A DNA stretch of 64,000 bases from Nocardioides guangzhouensis (GTDB lineage: Bacteria > Actinomycetota > Actinomycetes > Propionibacteriales > Nocardioidaceae). Where the stretch lies: contig NZ_SDKM01000009.1 in assembly GCF_004519545.1 (NCBI RefSeq), positions 1 through 64,000 on the forward strand, read 5' to 3'. Each line of letters starts with the position of its first letter. Position 1 is the stretch's first letter. Of the stretch, positions 8,164 to 15,939 are shown piece by piece. Position numbers and translations under genes: made by a program. Below the pieces are notes generated by a model, which saw nothing but the letters and a program-made list of their open reading frames with translations, did no database searches and was not told where the DNA came from.

Positions 8164-9003
8164 TCACCGCTCGCAGGCGATCCCGTCCCCGTCGGTGTCC
8201 AACCGCTCGTGGACGCCGTACACCTGCGGGTCCACGGCGTACGTCGTGACCGGTTGCTCGCCGTCGGCCACTAGGTCGCGGGCACCGCCCCGCCCGACTC
8301 CGTGCGGGTGCGTCGCGTTCAGCTCGGCACAGCCGGCGTCGGCGGTTCCCCGCGGCCCGGTGCCGCTCGGGCCGACCAGGTCGTCGTACAACGCGGCGGC
8401 CGGTCGGAGGAGCACCAGCACGCCGGCGAGGAACAGCAGCGGCACCAGGCCTCGCCGCCGGCTCCAGAGCCAGCGCCGGCGCCCCCGCTCGTGCCGCGGG
8501 ATCGCCTCGTACGGCGACCACCCGTCGTTCCGGTCGAGGACGCGGAGCTCCGCGACGACGAGGCGGCGACGTTCCGCGTCCAGGACCGGCGGCCGGGCCA
8601 GCAGCGTCGTCGCCAGCGTCGGCGTCGAGCAGACCAGCACGCCGCCCGCGGTGCCGGCGAGCGGCTGGTCGGTTGCCAGGCAGAGCACCGGCACGACGTG
8701 GGCGACGTCGACGGCCCGGAGCCGCTCGCCGACCGCCAGGGCGGCCGCGACCGGTCCGGACAGCAGGTCGTCGGCCGGGCGACCGTCCTGCAGGAGACGT
8801 CCGTCGCGGAGGCCGACCGTGCCCGACAGGTGGCTGCTGTCGACGACGAACACACCGGGCGGTCCGACCACCACGTGGTCGAGGCTCCCCCACCGCACCC
8901 CGGGCCACTGCACGTCGTGGAACGCCGTCCACTCGTGCGGCGGCAGCGTCACCCGGGACGGCGTCCCGTCCGGGGCGCCGGGGTGCCCGCCGCTGGTGCT
9001 CAT
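8164..9003 (-). CDS. NERD-domain protein with excalibur tail
   Basis: 279 aa. The NERD (nuclease-related) domain covers about residues 15-155, with DHVVVGPPGVFVVDSSH at its core. A basic WSRRRG stretch and one transmembrane segment (LVPLLFLAGVLVLLRP) follow, and the C-terminus carries an excalibur calcium-binding motif, DTDGDGIACER. The NERD active site normally reads (E/D)xK; here it reads D-S-S, so nuclease activity is doubtful. Topology would place the NERD domain in the cytoplasm and the excalibur motif outside. A paralogue lies directly upstream at 9107-9841, implying tandem duplication. Confidence 0.85.
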   Translation of the reverse strand: MSTSGGHPGAPDGTPSRVTLPPHEWTAFHDVQWPGVRWGSLDHVVVGPPGVFVVDSSHLSGTVGLRDGRLLQDGRPADDLLSGPVAAALAVGERLRAVDVAHVVPVLCLATDQPLAGTAGGVLVCSTPTLATTLLARPPVLDAERRRLVVAELRVLDRNDGWSPYEAIPRHERGRRRWLWSRRRGLVPLLFLAGVLVLLRPAAALYDDLVGPSGTGPRGTADAGCAELNATHPHGVGRGGARDLVADGEQPVTTYAVDPQVYGVHERLDTDGDGIACER

Positions 9004-9032
9004 CCGGCGCCTCCTTCCGGCCCCGATCGTCG

Positions 9033-9076
9033 CACCCCTCGGGGGTGCTCGCAGGCGATCCCGTCCCCGTCCGTGT
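9033..9076 (-). pseudogene. Stranded excalibur-motif relic
   Basis: Between the two NERD genes, the minus strand reads L-D-T-D-G-D-G-I-A-C-E-H, nearly identical at the nucleotide level to the excalibur tail that ends the 8164-9003 gene. It is outside any gene and lies just after the stop codon of the upstream NERD paralogue. I infer that the paralogue once ended in the same calcium-binding motif and lost it by a stop or frameshift. Confidence 0.75.
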
Positions 9077-9106
9077 CGAGCACGACCCATCAGGGCCATG
9101 CCCTGC

Positions 9107-9841
9107 TCAGAACAGGCCCACGAACCAGCCGGCCAGGCCGTCCATGAGCTGCGGCCAGATCAGCGCGATCACCGCGAAGCCGAGCAGCAGCCCGGTGGCG
9201 ATCGCGTCCGGGCGCAGGAACAGCCGCATCGGCCTGCGGACGCGGTCGCCGTGCCGGCTGGCACGCACCACCGGGGCGGCCGCCTTGGCCGAGGCCTGCC
9301 GGAAACCGGCCTCGAGCTGGCGGGCAGCGGCCCGGATCTCGTCGGACCGCAGCCGCGCCGGGCGACCGAGCAGCATGGTGTCGACGTTGGCGCTCGAGCA
9401 GACCAGGACGTCGTCGGCGCGGCCGGTCAGCCATTCGTCGCGGGTGAAGCACAGCACCGGGTGCACGTGCCGCGCGTCGACGGTGGTGACCATGGTGGCC
9501 AGCGCCTCGGCCGCGTCGGTCGCCTCGGTCACGGCGGCCTCGCGCGCGATCCCGTTCTGGCGGACCTGGCCCTGCCCGACGGTGATCCGGCCGGGCCACG
9601 ACTTGGTGGTCACCACGAAGATCCCCGGCGGGCCGAGCACCACGTGGTCGATGGCGGCGTACCGCCGGTCCGCCCAGCGCACGTCGTGGTAGACGGTCCA
9701 CTGGTCCCCGGGCAGTCCTCCCAGCACGTCCGCCGTGGCGTGCGACGCTTCCTGCTGCACCTGTGCCACGTCGATCGGCTTGACCCGAATGACCTGTTCC
9801 CGTTGCCGGCGCGTGATCGCGCGAGCCGCTTCGTTCGTCAT
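9107..9841 (-). CDS. NERD-domain membrane protein
   Basis: 244 aa. The NERD domain (about residues 25-170) has the core IDHVVLGPPGIFVVTTKSW, where the catalytic lysine is kept but the acidic residue of ExK is threonine. The C-terminus has a basic HGDRVRRPMR stretch and one membrane segment, GLLLGFAVIALIW. It is a clear paralogue of 8164-9003 (both have a GGVLVCSxxTL/DDVLVCSSAN-like block) but lacks the excalibur tail, whose remnant follows in the spacer. The start at 9841 gives MTNEAARAI; the longer frame to 10060 has no support. Substrate and partners unknown. Confidence 0.83.
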   Translation of the reverse strand: MTNEAARAITRRQREQVIRVKPIDVAQVQQEASHATADVLGGLPGDQWTVYHDVRWADRRYAAIDHVVLGPPGIFVVTTKSWPGRITVGQGQVRQNGIAREAAVTEATDAAEALATMVTTVDARHVHPVLCFTRDEWLTGRADDVLVCSSANVDTMLLGRPARLRSDEIRAAARQLEAGFRQASAKAAAPVVRASRHGDRVRRPMRLFLRPDAIATGLLLGFAVIALIWPQLMDGLAGWFVGLF

Positions 9842-10013
9842 CCTTGACCCCCGAACAGCCTGTCCCGTTCCTTCTTGGAGAGCGTAAGTCTCCAATCGGC
9901 CGGACACGTCACGAACCGCGGAAAACGGGCCCGCCAATTCCCTCCGTCCAGACCACTCGAGCCCAGGTCCCCGACCCTCCCCCTGGCCACCACCCGTCTG
10001 CCACGCTGGAGGC

Positions 10014-10403
10014 ATGGCCGAGCGCAACGTCCTGGGCAGCGATCTCGAGCCCTGCAGCACCGACCCGGTGACCGGGTTCTACCGCGACGGCACCTGCACG
10101 GTCGGGCCCGAGGACGTCGGCGTGCACGGGGTCTGCGCGGTCATGACGCCCGAGTTCCTGGCGCACCAGGAGTCGGTGGGGAACGACCTGGTCACCCCGC
10201 GCCCCGAGTGGCGGTTCCCCGGCCTCGTCCCCGGCGACCGGTGGTGCGTGGTCGCCGCCCGCTGGCTCCAGGCGTACGACGACGGCGCGGCCGCCCCGGT
10301 CGTCCTCGCCAGCACCCACGAGGCGGCGCTCCGCCTGATCCCGCTGGCCACCCTCCGCGAGCACGCCGTCGACGTACCCGACGACCTCAGCTCCCTGGAG
10401 TGA
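10014..10403 (+). CDS. DUF2237 family protein
   Basis: 129 aa, matching the compact DUF2237 family: NVLGSDLEPCSTDPVTGFYR, then DVGVHGVCAVMTPEFL, GNDLVTP and FPGLVPGDRWCVVAARW in the expected order, over nearly the whole usual length. The family is of unknown function and is widespread in bacteria. It is divergent from the NERD gene at 9841, and the two open frames leave about 170 bp for both promoters. No strong ribosome binding site is visible apart from GGAGGC very close to the ATG, so the start may be leaderless. Confidence 0.85.
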   Translation: MAERNVLGSDLEPCSTDPVTGFYRDGTCTVGPEDVGVHGVCAVMTPEFLAHQESVGNDLVTPRPEWRFPGLVPGDRWCVVAARWLQAYDDGAAAPVVLASTHEAALRLIPLATLREHAVDVPDDLSSLE

Positions 10404-10550
10404 GGGTCGCGCCCCGACAGCCGGGCCGCGTCTCGCGGGCTTGCAACGCGACCGGTCCCGGCAGCGCCCGGTACGCCGGCACCGACGGCAGTCGGTTCGT
10501 CCTCGAGGTGGGCTCGGGTACCACGAAGCTCGCCCCCCGCGCCGGCTAGT

Positions 10551-10708
10551 TGAGTTGCGCCTCCCTCGGCGGTGAGGTGCGCCTCGCTGGCGCGGTCCGC
10601 GAGGGAGGCGCAGATCAACGCCCAGCGGGGCGTAACTCATCGCCCAGCGGGGCGCCGCTCATCGCCCAGCGGGGCGCAACTCAACGCTCAGCGCGGCGCA
10701 ACTCAACG
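10551..10708. repeat. 22-bp tandem repeat array with inverted flank
   Basis: Four 22-bp units starting at 10616, 10638, 10660 and 10682 share the core CGCCCAGCGGGGCG and end in (C/T)(A/G)(A/C)CT, with a fifth partial unit to 10708. Just before, 10551-10567 (GTTGAGTTGCGCCTCCC) and 10601-10619 (GGGAGGCGCAGATCAAC) form an inverted pair. The array fills the 313-bp space between two convergent genes, where transcription termination would be expected. No protein-coding signal is seen here. Confidence 0.8.
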
Positions 10709-10716
10709 AACGCGGA

Positions 10717-12258
10717 TCAGGAGCGCAGGAGCAGCAGCGCCACGTCGTCGTCGGAGTCGGGTGCGGTGGCGAGCATGTCGTCGCAGAGCTGCTCCAGCTC
10801 GTGGTCCTGCACGCCGGTGAGACAGTCGAGCAGCCGGTCCAGGCCGTCGTCGAGGGTCTGCGCCCGGCTCTCGACCAGGCCGTCGGTGTAGAGCACCAGC
10901 GTGGCGCCGGGCTCGAGGACCGTGCGGTGCTGGTGGCGCGACGTGTGCGCGTCGACCCCGAGCAGCAGGTCCGGCTCACTGGTGAGCAGCCGGGCGGTGC
11001 CGTCGGGATCGATCACCACCGGCGGCGGGTGCCCGGCGTTCGACCAGGTGACGTCCATGCGGCCCTCCTCCAGCGGCAGGACCCGGGCGACCACGGCGGT
11101 CGCCACCACGTCGGTGGCGCTGATCTCGAGCACCCGCTCCAGGCTCTCCAGCACCGCGGACGGTGCGTCGTCGCCGATGCTCAGCGCGATCCCGCGGACC
11201 AGGTTGCGCACCTGCGCCATGGCGGCCGCGGCCCGCTGGTCGTGCCCGGCCACGTCGCCGATGACGACGCCGAGGCCGCCGTCGCGGAGCGGGAAGAAGT
11301 CGTACCAGTCGCCGCCGAGCTGGGCCACCTCCACCGCCGGGCGGTAGCGCACCGCGATCTCGGTCTCGCCGATCCCGCCCTGCCGCGGGAGCAGGCTGCG
11401 CTGGAAGGCCTCCGACATCTGGCGCTGCACCTCGTTCATCCGTCGTTGCACCGCGACCGCATGGGCGCGGTCGAGGGCCTGCCCGATGGTCGCCGCCGCC
11501 AGCCCGAGGAAGGAGCGGAAGTCCTCGTCGACCACGACTGTCGGCGTCGGCATCAACCGCAGCGCGAGCTCGACCGGGGCGGTCGTCGGGACGGGCACGT
11601 GGATCGGCGTGCCGTCCCAGGTGGCGAAGTGGAGTGGCAGCTCGTCCCGGTCGTCGGGGACCAGGTCGACCTCGGCGACGTCGCTGGTCTCCTTCCGCAG
11701 CATCACCACCGCGGTCTCCCCGATCACGTCCAGCGCGGCGTCCTCGGGGATGCCGAGGCTCAGCCGGGCGAGGATGTCCATCCGCCGCCGGAACACCACC
11801 TCACGGGTGGTCTCGGTGGCCACGTCGAGCACGCCCTCCACCTCACCGGCGGTGTTGCGCACCGGTGAGTAGCAGAACGTGAACCAGCAGTCCTCGAGGA
11901 AGCCGCGCCGGTGCAGCGGGACGTACTCGTCCTGCATGTAGACCGGCCGGCCGCTGGCACGGACGCCCTCCATCAACGGCCCGACCAGGTCCCACACCTC
12001 GGGGAAGATCTCCTCCGCGGTGCGGCCGAGGGCGTAGGGGTGCTTGTCGCCGATCAGCTGCACGTAGGCGTGGTTGTAGATCAGCACGTACGACGGTCCC
12101 CACAGCAGCGTCATCGGGAACTCCGAGCGCAGCATCATGTCCACGGTGGTGCGCAACGTGGCCGTCCAGCCGTCCGGATGCCCGACCGGGGTGTCCTCCC
12201 AGCGGACGCGGGAGTACGCCTCGGAGATCGGCCCCGCCTGGTCGAGCAAGATGCGCAC
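10717..12258 (-). CDS. PAS-SpoIIE type PP2C phosphatase
   Basis: 513-aa serine phosphatase of the RsbU/SpoIIE class, which acts on phosphorylated anti-anti-sigma factors in stress signalling. Residues 1-150 form a PAS sensor (LLWGPSYVLIYNHAYVQLIG, FTFCYSPVRN); a GAF-like middle follows; a coiled linker (RRMNEVQRQMSEAFQRSLLP) leads to the PP2C core with GGDWYDFF, IGDVAGHD (metal-binding Asp) and YTDGLVESR. The GTG start at 12258 is taken because the PAS domain begins there; the much longer open frame is a shadow. It is divergent from a DUF4389-Hsp20 operon, suggesting a stress theme. Confidence 0.92.
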   Translation of the reverse strand: MRILLDQAGPISEAYSRVRWEDTPVGHPDGWTATLRTTVDMMLRSEFPMTLLWGPSYVLIYNHAYVQLIGDKHPYALGRTAEEIFPEVWDLVGPLMEGVRASGRPVYMQDEYVPLHRRGFLEDCWFTFCYSPVRNTAGEVEGVLDVATETTREVVFRRRMDILARLSLGIPEDAALDVIGETAVVMLRKETSDVAEVDLVPDDRDELPLHFATWDGTPIHVPVPTTAPVELALRLMPTPTVVVDEDFRSFLGLAAATIGQALDRAHAVAVQRRMNEVQRQMSEAFQRSLLPRQGGIGETEIAVRYRPAVEVAQLGGDWYDFFPLRDGGLGVVIGDVAGHDQRAAAAMAQVRNLVRGIALSIGDDAPSAVLESLERVLEISATDVVATAVVARVLPLEEGRMDVTWSNAGHPPPVVIDPDGTARLLTSEPDLLLGVDAHTSRHQHRTVLEPGATLVLYTDGLVESRAQTLDDGLDRLLDCLTGVQDHELEQLCDDMLATAPDSDDDVALLLLRS

Positions 12259-12435
12259 GGCGCACGGTAGCCCGCTTCCGGACCCCGTGACCGCCCTTGA
12301 ACCCGAAACCACCCGGGCGGGCCATACCAGTGGCTCCGCGACGTCCCTCGTCCCTGCCCAGAGTGACCTTCGGCCCTGCCCCGGACGCGTCCGGAGGACG
12401 AGCGTGGAAGGTGACGAAACCACCCGGGAGGCGCC
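12259..12435. promoter_or_regulatory. Divergent regulatory region
   Basis: The 177-bp spacer between the divergent SpoIIE and DUF4389 genes contains a 14-bp perfect palindrome at 12380-12393 (CCGGACGCGTCCGG), two copies of GAAACCACCCGGG (near 12307 and 12417), and AGTGACCTTCGGCCCT at 12361-12376. The last resembles the DosR/DevR box type found before actinobacterial hsp20-like genes; that match is by eye only. Confidence 0.4.
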
Positions 12436-14016
12436 ATGAGCATGTCCGCCCACCCCGTCGGCACCGCACCTGTGCCGGCGTACCCCGTGCGCGTCGACGC
12501 GCGTCTCGACGACCACCTCAGCCGGTGGCTGTGGCTGGTCAAGTGGCTGCTCGCGATCCCCCACTTCCTGGTGCTCGCGCTGCTGTGGATCGCGTTCGTG
12601 GTGCTCAGCGCGATCGCGCTGGTGGCGATCCTGTTCACCGGCCGCTACCCGCGCGGGATCTTCGACTTCAACGTCGGGGTGCTCCGCTGGACCTGGCGCG
12701 TCTCGTACTACACCTACGGCGGCCTCGGCACCGACCAGTACCCGCCGTTCACGCTCGAGGAGCGGCCCGACTACCCCGCCCACCTCGAGATCGCCTACCC
12801 GGACCACCTCTCGCGCGGGCTGGTGCTGGTGAAGTGGTGGCTGCTCGCGATCCCGCACTACCTGGTGCTCGGGCTGGTGCTGGGCGGCGGCGTCTACGCC
12901 GCGTCGCACGACGAGCGCAGCGGCGGCACCGGCCTGCTCGGCCTGCTCGTGCTGGTCGCCGCCGTGGTGCTGCTGTTCACCGGGCGCTACCCGGGCGGGA
13001 TCTTCGACTTCGTGCTCGGCCTGAACCGGTGGTGGCTGCGGGTCGCGGCGTACGCCGGGCTGATGACCGACGCCTACCCGCCGTTCCGGATCGACCTCGG
13101 CGGCACCGACCCGGGCACCGCGGTACTGGCCGCGCCGCCGGCGCCGGCTCCGCCCGGACCGACCATGCCCGCCGCGGGACCGCCGGCCGGAGGCGCCCCG
13201 CCGGTCACCGCACCGTCGGGCCCGCCGCTTGCCCCGCCCCCTGGCCAACCCCCCACCGCGCCGTACGCCGGCCCGCCGGTCGCGCCGCGAACGCCGTCCC
13301 GCTGGAACGCCGGCCGGATCATCGCGGTGATCATCGGCTCCCTGCTGGCGATGACCTCCGTCGGCCTGCTCCTCGGCGGCCTCGGCCTGAGGGTGACCGA
13401 CAGCGTGCTCCGCGACGAGCACGGCTACCTGATGAGCTCCACCGAGAGCTACGGCTCCCCCGGCCATGCGGTGGTGTCCGACCGGATCGAGCTCGGGAAC
13501 GGGTTCGTCGCCACCGACCTGCCGCGGCGCTGGCTGGGCACGGTCACCGTGGTGGCCCGCTCCCAGACCCCGGCCGAGGTCTTCGTCGGGATCGCCCACA
13601 CCGACGACGTCGAGGCCTACCTGTCCGGAGTCGAGCGCACCCTGGTGACCGACCCGTCGGGCGACAACGGCGACCCGGAGACGGCGTACGTCCCCGGCGG
13701 GCCGCCGCCCGCCGCCCCCGGCCAGCTGCCGATCTGGGTGGCCTCTGCACAGGGGTCCGGACAGCAGACGCTCACCTGGGAGCCCCAGCAGGGTGACTGG
13801 ACCGTCGTGGTGATGAACGCCGACGGCTCCACGCCCGTGCAGGCCCGGGTCGCGGTCGGGGCCGAGCTCCCGGTGCTCGGCGACATCGCGCTCTGGCTGC
13901 TCGGCGCCGGCTTCGTGGTCGGCCTGCTGGCCGTGGTCGTGATCGTGCTCGCGGTGCCGCGCACGCCGCGGACCGCGACGCCGCAGGACGTCGGGACCTA
14001 CGAGGGGCCCCGCTGA
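12436..14016 (+). CDS. DUF4389 membrane protein
   Basis: 526 aa. Two DUF4389 copies (about residues 15-110 and 115-215) each carry the pattern LVKWLLAIPH, then FTGRYPRGIFDFNVG and a YPPF ending. A proline-rich linker follows (about 225-285). Then comes a membrane segment (IIAVIIGSLLAMTSVGLLLGG), a probably extracellular beta-rich domain, and a final membrane segment near residue 490. The family has no known biochemical role. Only 21 bp separate it from the downstream Hsp20 gene, so they form an operon. GGGAGGCGCC precedes the ATG. Confidence 0.87.
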   Translation: MSMSAHPVGTAPVPAYPVRVDARLDDHLSRWLWLVKWLLAIPHFLVLALLWIAFVVLSAIALVAILFTGRYPRGIFDFNVGVLRWTWRVSYYTYGGLGTDQYPPFTLEERPDYPAHLEIAYPDHLSRGLVLVKWWLLAIPHYLVLGLVLGGGVYAASHDERSGGTGLLGLLVLVAAVVLLFTGRYPGGIFDFVLGLNRWWLRVAAYAGLMTDAYPPFRIDLGGTDPGTAVLAAPPAPAPPGPTMPAAGPPAGGAPPVTAPSGPPLAPPPGQPPTAPYAGPPVAPRTPSRWNAGRIIAVIIGSLLAMTSVGLLLGGLGLRVTDSVLRDEHGYLMSSTESYGSPGHAVVSDRIELGNGFVATDLPRRWLGTVTVVARSQTPAEVFVGIAHTDDVEAYLSGVERTLVTDPSGDNGDPETAYVPGGPPPAAPGQLPIWVASAQGSGQQTLTWEPQQGDWTVVVMNADGSTPVQARVAVGAELPVLGDIALWLLGAGFVVGLLAVVVIVLAVPRTPRTATPQDVGTYEGPR

Positions 14017-14037
14017 GGAAGGAAGAGGAGGAACACG

Positions 14038-14496
14038 ATGTCGACCATCGCGCTGCGGGCACCGAGAGGGTTCGCAGACCTGCTGGACTGGCTGGAGACG
14101 GGGAGCACACCGTTCCTGCGCGACGCCGACAACCTGGTCCGGGTCGAGGACTTCGTGCGTGACGACCGGTACGTCGTCCGCGCCGAGCTCCCCGGGATCG
14201 ACCCCGACAAGGACGTCGAGCTGACCATCGAGGGCGACTACCTGACCATCGCCGGACACCGCCGCGAGGAGAAGGTCGAGAAGAACCACAGCGAGTTCCG
14301 CTACGGCTCGTTCTCGCGCACCCTCCGGCTACCTCCGGGCACCGACGCCGACGACGTCACCGCGACGTACGGCGACGGCGTGCTCGAGGTGAGCGTGCCG
14401 ATGGTGACCAAGGAGGCGTCGACCCGGATCCCGGTGTCCCGGCCCGCGACGGAGCAGTCGCCGACCGAGCCGACCGGGCAGGCCCCGGCCGAGTAG
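14038..14496 (+). CDS. Hsp20/alpha-crystallin small heat-shock protein
   Basis: 152 aa. The alpha-crystallin domain spans about residues 35-130: VEDFVRDDRYVVRAELPGID, DYLTIAGHRREEK, the FSRTLRLPPGTDADDVTATY block and GVLEVSVP. These are ATP-independent holdases that bind unfolding proteins. The tail is short and Pro/Thr-rich and has a weak IPV-type motif (RIPVS) used for oligomer assembly. GGAAGAGGAGG is a strong ribosome binding site. A perfect 12-bp hairpin follows the gene. Location beside DUF4389 and a SpoIIE phosphatase fits a general stress or dormancy block. Confidence 0.93.
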   Translation: MSTIALRAPRGFADLLDWLETGSTPFLRDADNLVRVEDFVRDDRYVVRAELPGIDPDKDVELTIEGDYLTIAGHRREEKVEKNHSEFRYGSFSRTLRLPPGTDADDVTATYGDGVLEVSVPMVTKEASTRIPVSRPATEQSPTEPTGQAPAE

Positions 14497-14533
14497 CCCG
14501 GCAGCCGGGCGCTCCGAGCGCCCGGTCATCCTC

Positions 14534-14565
14534 GTGCCCCCGCGGACCCACGCCCGCGGGGGCAC
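14534..14565. terminator. Hairpin terminator between convergent genes
   Basis: A perfect 12-bp stem (GTGCCCCCGCGG with CCGCGGGGGCAC) and an 8-nt loop lie between the Hsp20 gene on the plus strand and the MaoC-like gene on the minus strand. It could serve both directions. There is no U-tract. Confidence 0.75.
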
Positions 14566-14588
14566 CGCTGTGCCCGGGGACCGTCCGT

Positions 14589-15011
14589 TCAGGTGAAGCG
14601 CGCGGCGACCGCCGGGTCGCGCCAGACGACCGCGGTCCCGTCGAGCACCACCACCCCGTCCTGGTTGGTGATCCGGGTGGCCAGCGTGGTCACCGGCTTG
14701 TCGGCGCGGGCGTCGGTCACGGTCACCTCCGCGGTGATCTCGTCGCCGGGCCGCACCGGTGCCAGGAACCTCCACCCGACCTCGAGGAACACGCTGCCCG
14801 GCCCGGGCAGGTCCTCGGCCACGACCGCGTTGAGCAGCCCGCTGGTCACCCCGCCCTGCACGACCAGGCCACCGAACCGCGACGCGGCCGCGACCTCCTC
14901 GTCGTAGTGGATCGGGTTGCGGTCGCCGCTGATCTCCGTGAACAGGGCGATGTCGCGCGGCTCCACGGTGCGGGTGCGCCGGGCCACGGCGCCGATCTCC
15001 GGAGTGGTCAT
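14589..15011 (-). CDS. MaoC-like hot-dog dehydratase
   Basis: 140 aa with the hot-dog fold of R-specific enoyl-CoA hydratases and MaoC dehydratases. The hydratase motif appears as FTEISGDRNPIHYDEEVAA, giving the catalytic Asp and His, followed by GGLVVQGGVTSGLLNAVVAE. These enzymes add water to 2-enoyl-CoA, for example to supply PHA or in fatty-acid metabolism; the acyl chain used cannot be predicted. The start at 15011 (MTTPEIGAV) leaves a normal family N-terminus. It stands alone and is divergent from the OsmC operon. Confidence 0.85.
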   Translation of the reverse strand: MTTPEIGAVARRTRTVEPRDIALFTEISGDRNPIHYDEEVAAASRFGGLVVQGGVTSGLLNAVVAEDLPGPGSVFLEVGWRFLAPVRPGDEITAEVTVTDARADKPVTTLATRITNQDGVVVLDGTAVVWRDPAVAARFT

Positions 15012-15133
15012 GGCACCAGTCTCCGGCACCGCCTTCCCCGCCCCGTCCCCCGCGCCTCCCGCCGGGGAAGGCCGAGGGAAGGCGGCTCACGCACGCTGCC
15101 TCCTGTTCACCACCACATCCCCTGGAGGAAGCC

Positions 15134-15262
15134 ATGCACCACCTGACCGGAGACGGGGCCCGGGCCCGCGAGCAGGAGCTGCGGCGGGTCAGCGGCCGCC
15201 CCGAGCGCCGCCACGCCCACGACGCCGAGCTCGAACGCCGGTCCCGCCGGCGACGGCGCTGA
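15134..15262 (+). CDS. Small basic hypothetical protein
   Basis: 42-aa protein starting MHHLTGDGARAREQELRRVS and ending in an arginine-rich tail (RRSRRRRR). CTGGAGGAAGCC gives a well-placed ribosome binding site 5 nt before the ATG, which is the main evidence that it is real. It is 73 bp upstream of the OsmC gene and on the same strand, so it may lead that operon. Strongly basic composition suggests nucleic-acid or membrane association, but no domain is recognisable. Confidence 0.6.
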   Translation: MHHLTGDGARAREQELRRVSGRPERRHAHDAELERRSRRRRR

Positions 15263-15335
15263 CCCGCCCCACCGACCAGACCCAACGAACCGGCCCCGGA
15301 CCGTCCGGGGCCACCCACCGAGGAGAGAACCCAGC

Positions 15336-15905
15336 ATGACCGTCACCACCCAGCCCCAGCCCCGCAACGGCGTCGACGTACCGACCCTGTTCGCCACCCT
15401 CGACGCGGTCCGCGACAACCCGGGCATCGCCCGGTTCCAGTTCCGGGCCCGCAACACCTGGCAGACCGGCACCCACAGCCGCTCGGAGCTCTCGGGCTTC
15501 TTCGGCGCCGGCCAGGAGCTCGCCCACCGCCAGGTCACCGTGGTGGACAGCGACCACCCCGAGGTCCTGGTCGGCGGCGACCGCGCGCCGACGCCCGCGG
15601 AGTACCTCCTGCACGCGATCGCCGCCTGCATCACCGCCGGGATCGGCAACATCGCCTCGGCACGCGGTGTCGACCTCAGCCACGTCAGCTCCACCGTCGA
15701 GGGCGACATCGACCTGCTCGGGATCCTCGGGCTCTCCGACAGCGCCCGCAACGGCTACGAGCAGATCAAGGTCACTTTCCACGTCGAGGGCAACGCGGAC
15801 GCGGAGACCCTGCGCCAGATCGTCGAGCAGTCCCGCAACCGCTCGGCCGTCTACGACGCCCTCACCAACCCCACCCCGGTCCACATCGACGTGGTCACCG
15901 GCTGA
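15336..15905 (+). CDS. OsmC family peroxide-reductase-like protein
   Basis: 189 aa. OsmC/Ohr proteins reduce organic hydroperoxides with a pair of cysteines. The family block PTPAEYLLHAIAACITAGIG is present, containing the first cysteine, and the C-terminal NPTPVHIDV is typical. I find only one cysteine in the protein, so it belongs to the OsmC-like group lacking one redox cysteine, and its chemistry is uncertain. GAGGAGAG lies before the ATG. It is followed within 35 bp by an FAD oxidoreductase and appears to open a four-gene run ending in a SARP regulator. Confidence 0.88.
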   Translation: MTVTTQPQPRNGVDVPTLFATLDAVRDNPGIARFQFRARNTWQTGTHSRSELSGFFGAGQELAHRQVTVVDSDHPEVLVGGDRAPTPAEYLLHAIAACITAGIGNIASARGVDLSHVSSTVEGDIDLLGILGLSDSARNGYEQIKVTFHVEGNADAETLRQIVEQSRNRSAVYDALTNPTPVHIDVVTG

Positions 15906-15939
15906 CCCGACGGCGCGTCCGAGAAACGAGAGGTCTGCC

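Noticed and set aside
10616..10708. Possible CRISPR array from regular 22-bp repeats
   Set aside because: The units abut with no unique spacers, and no cas gene is near.
10717..14289. 1190-codon minus-strand open frame
   Set aside because: Only its last 513 codons, after GTG 12258, have protein-like composition (PAS-SpoIIE). The upstream part runs antisense through the DUF4389 and Hsp20 genes and is a shadow of high GC.
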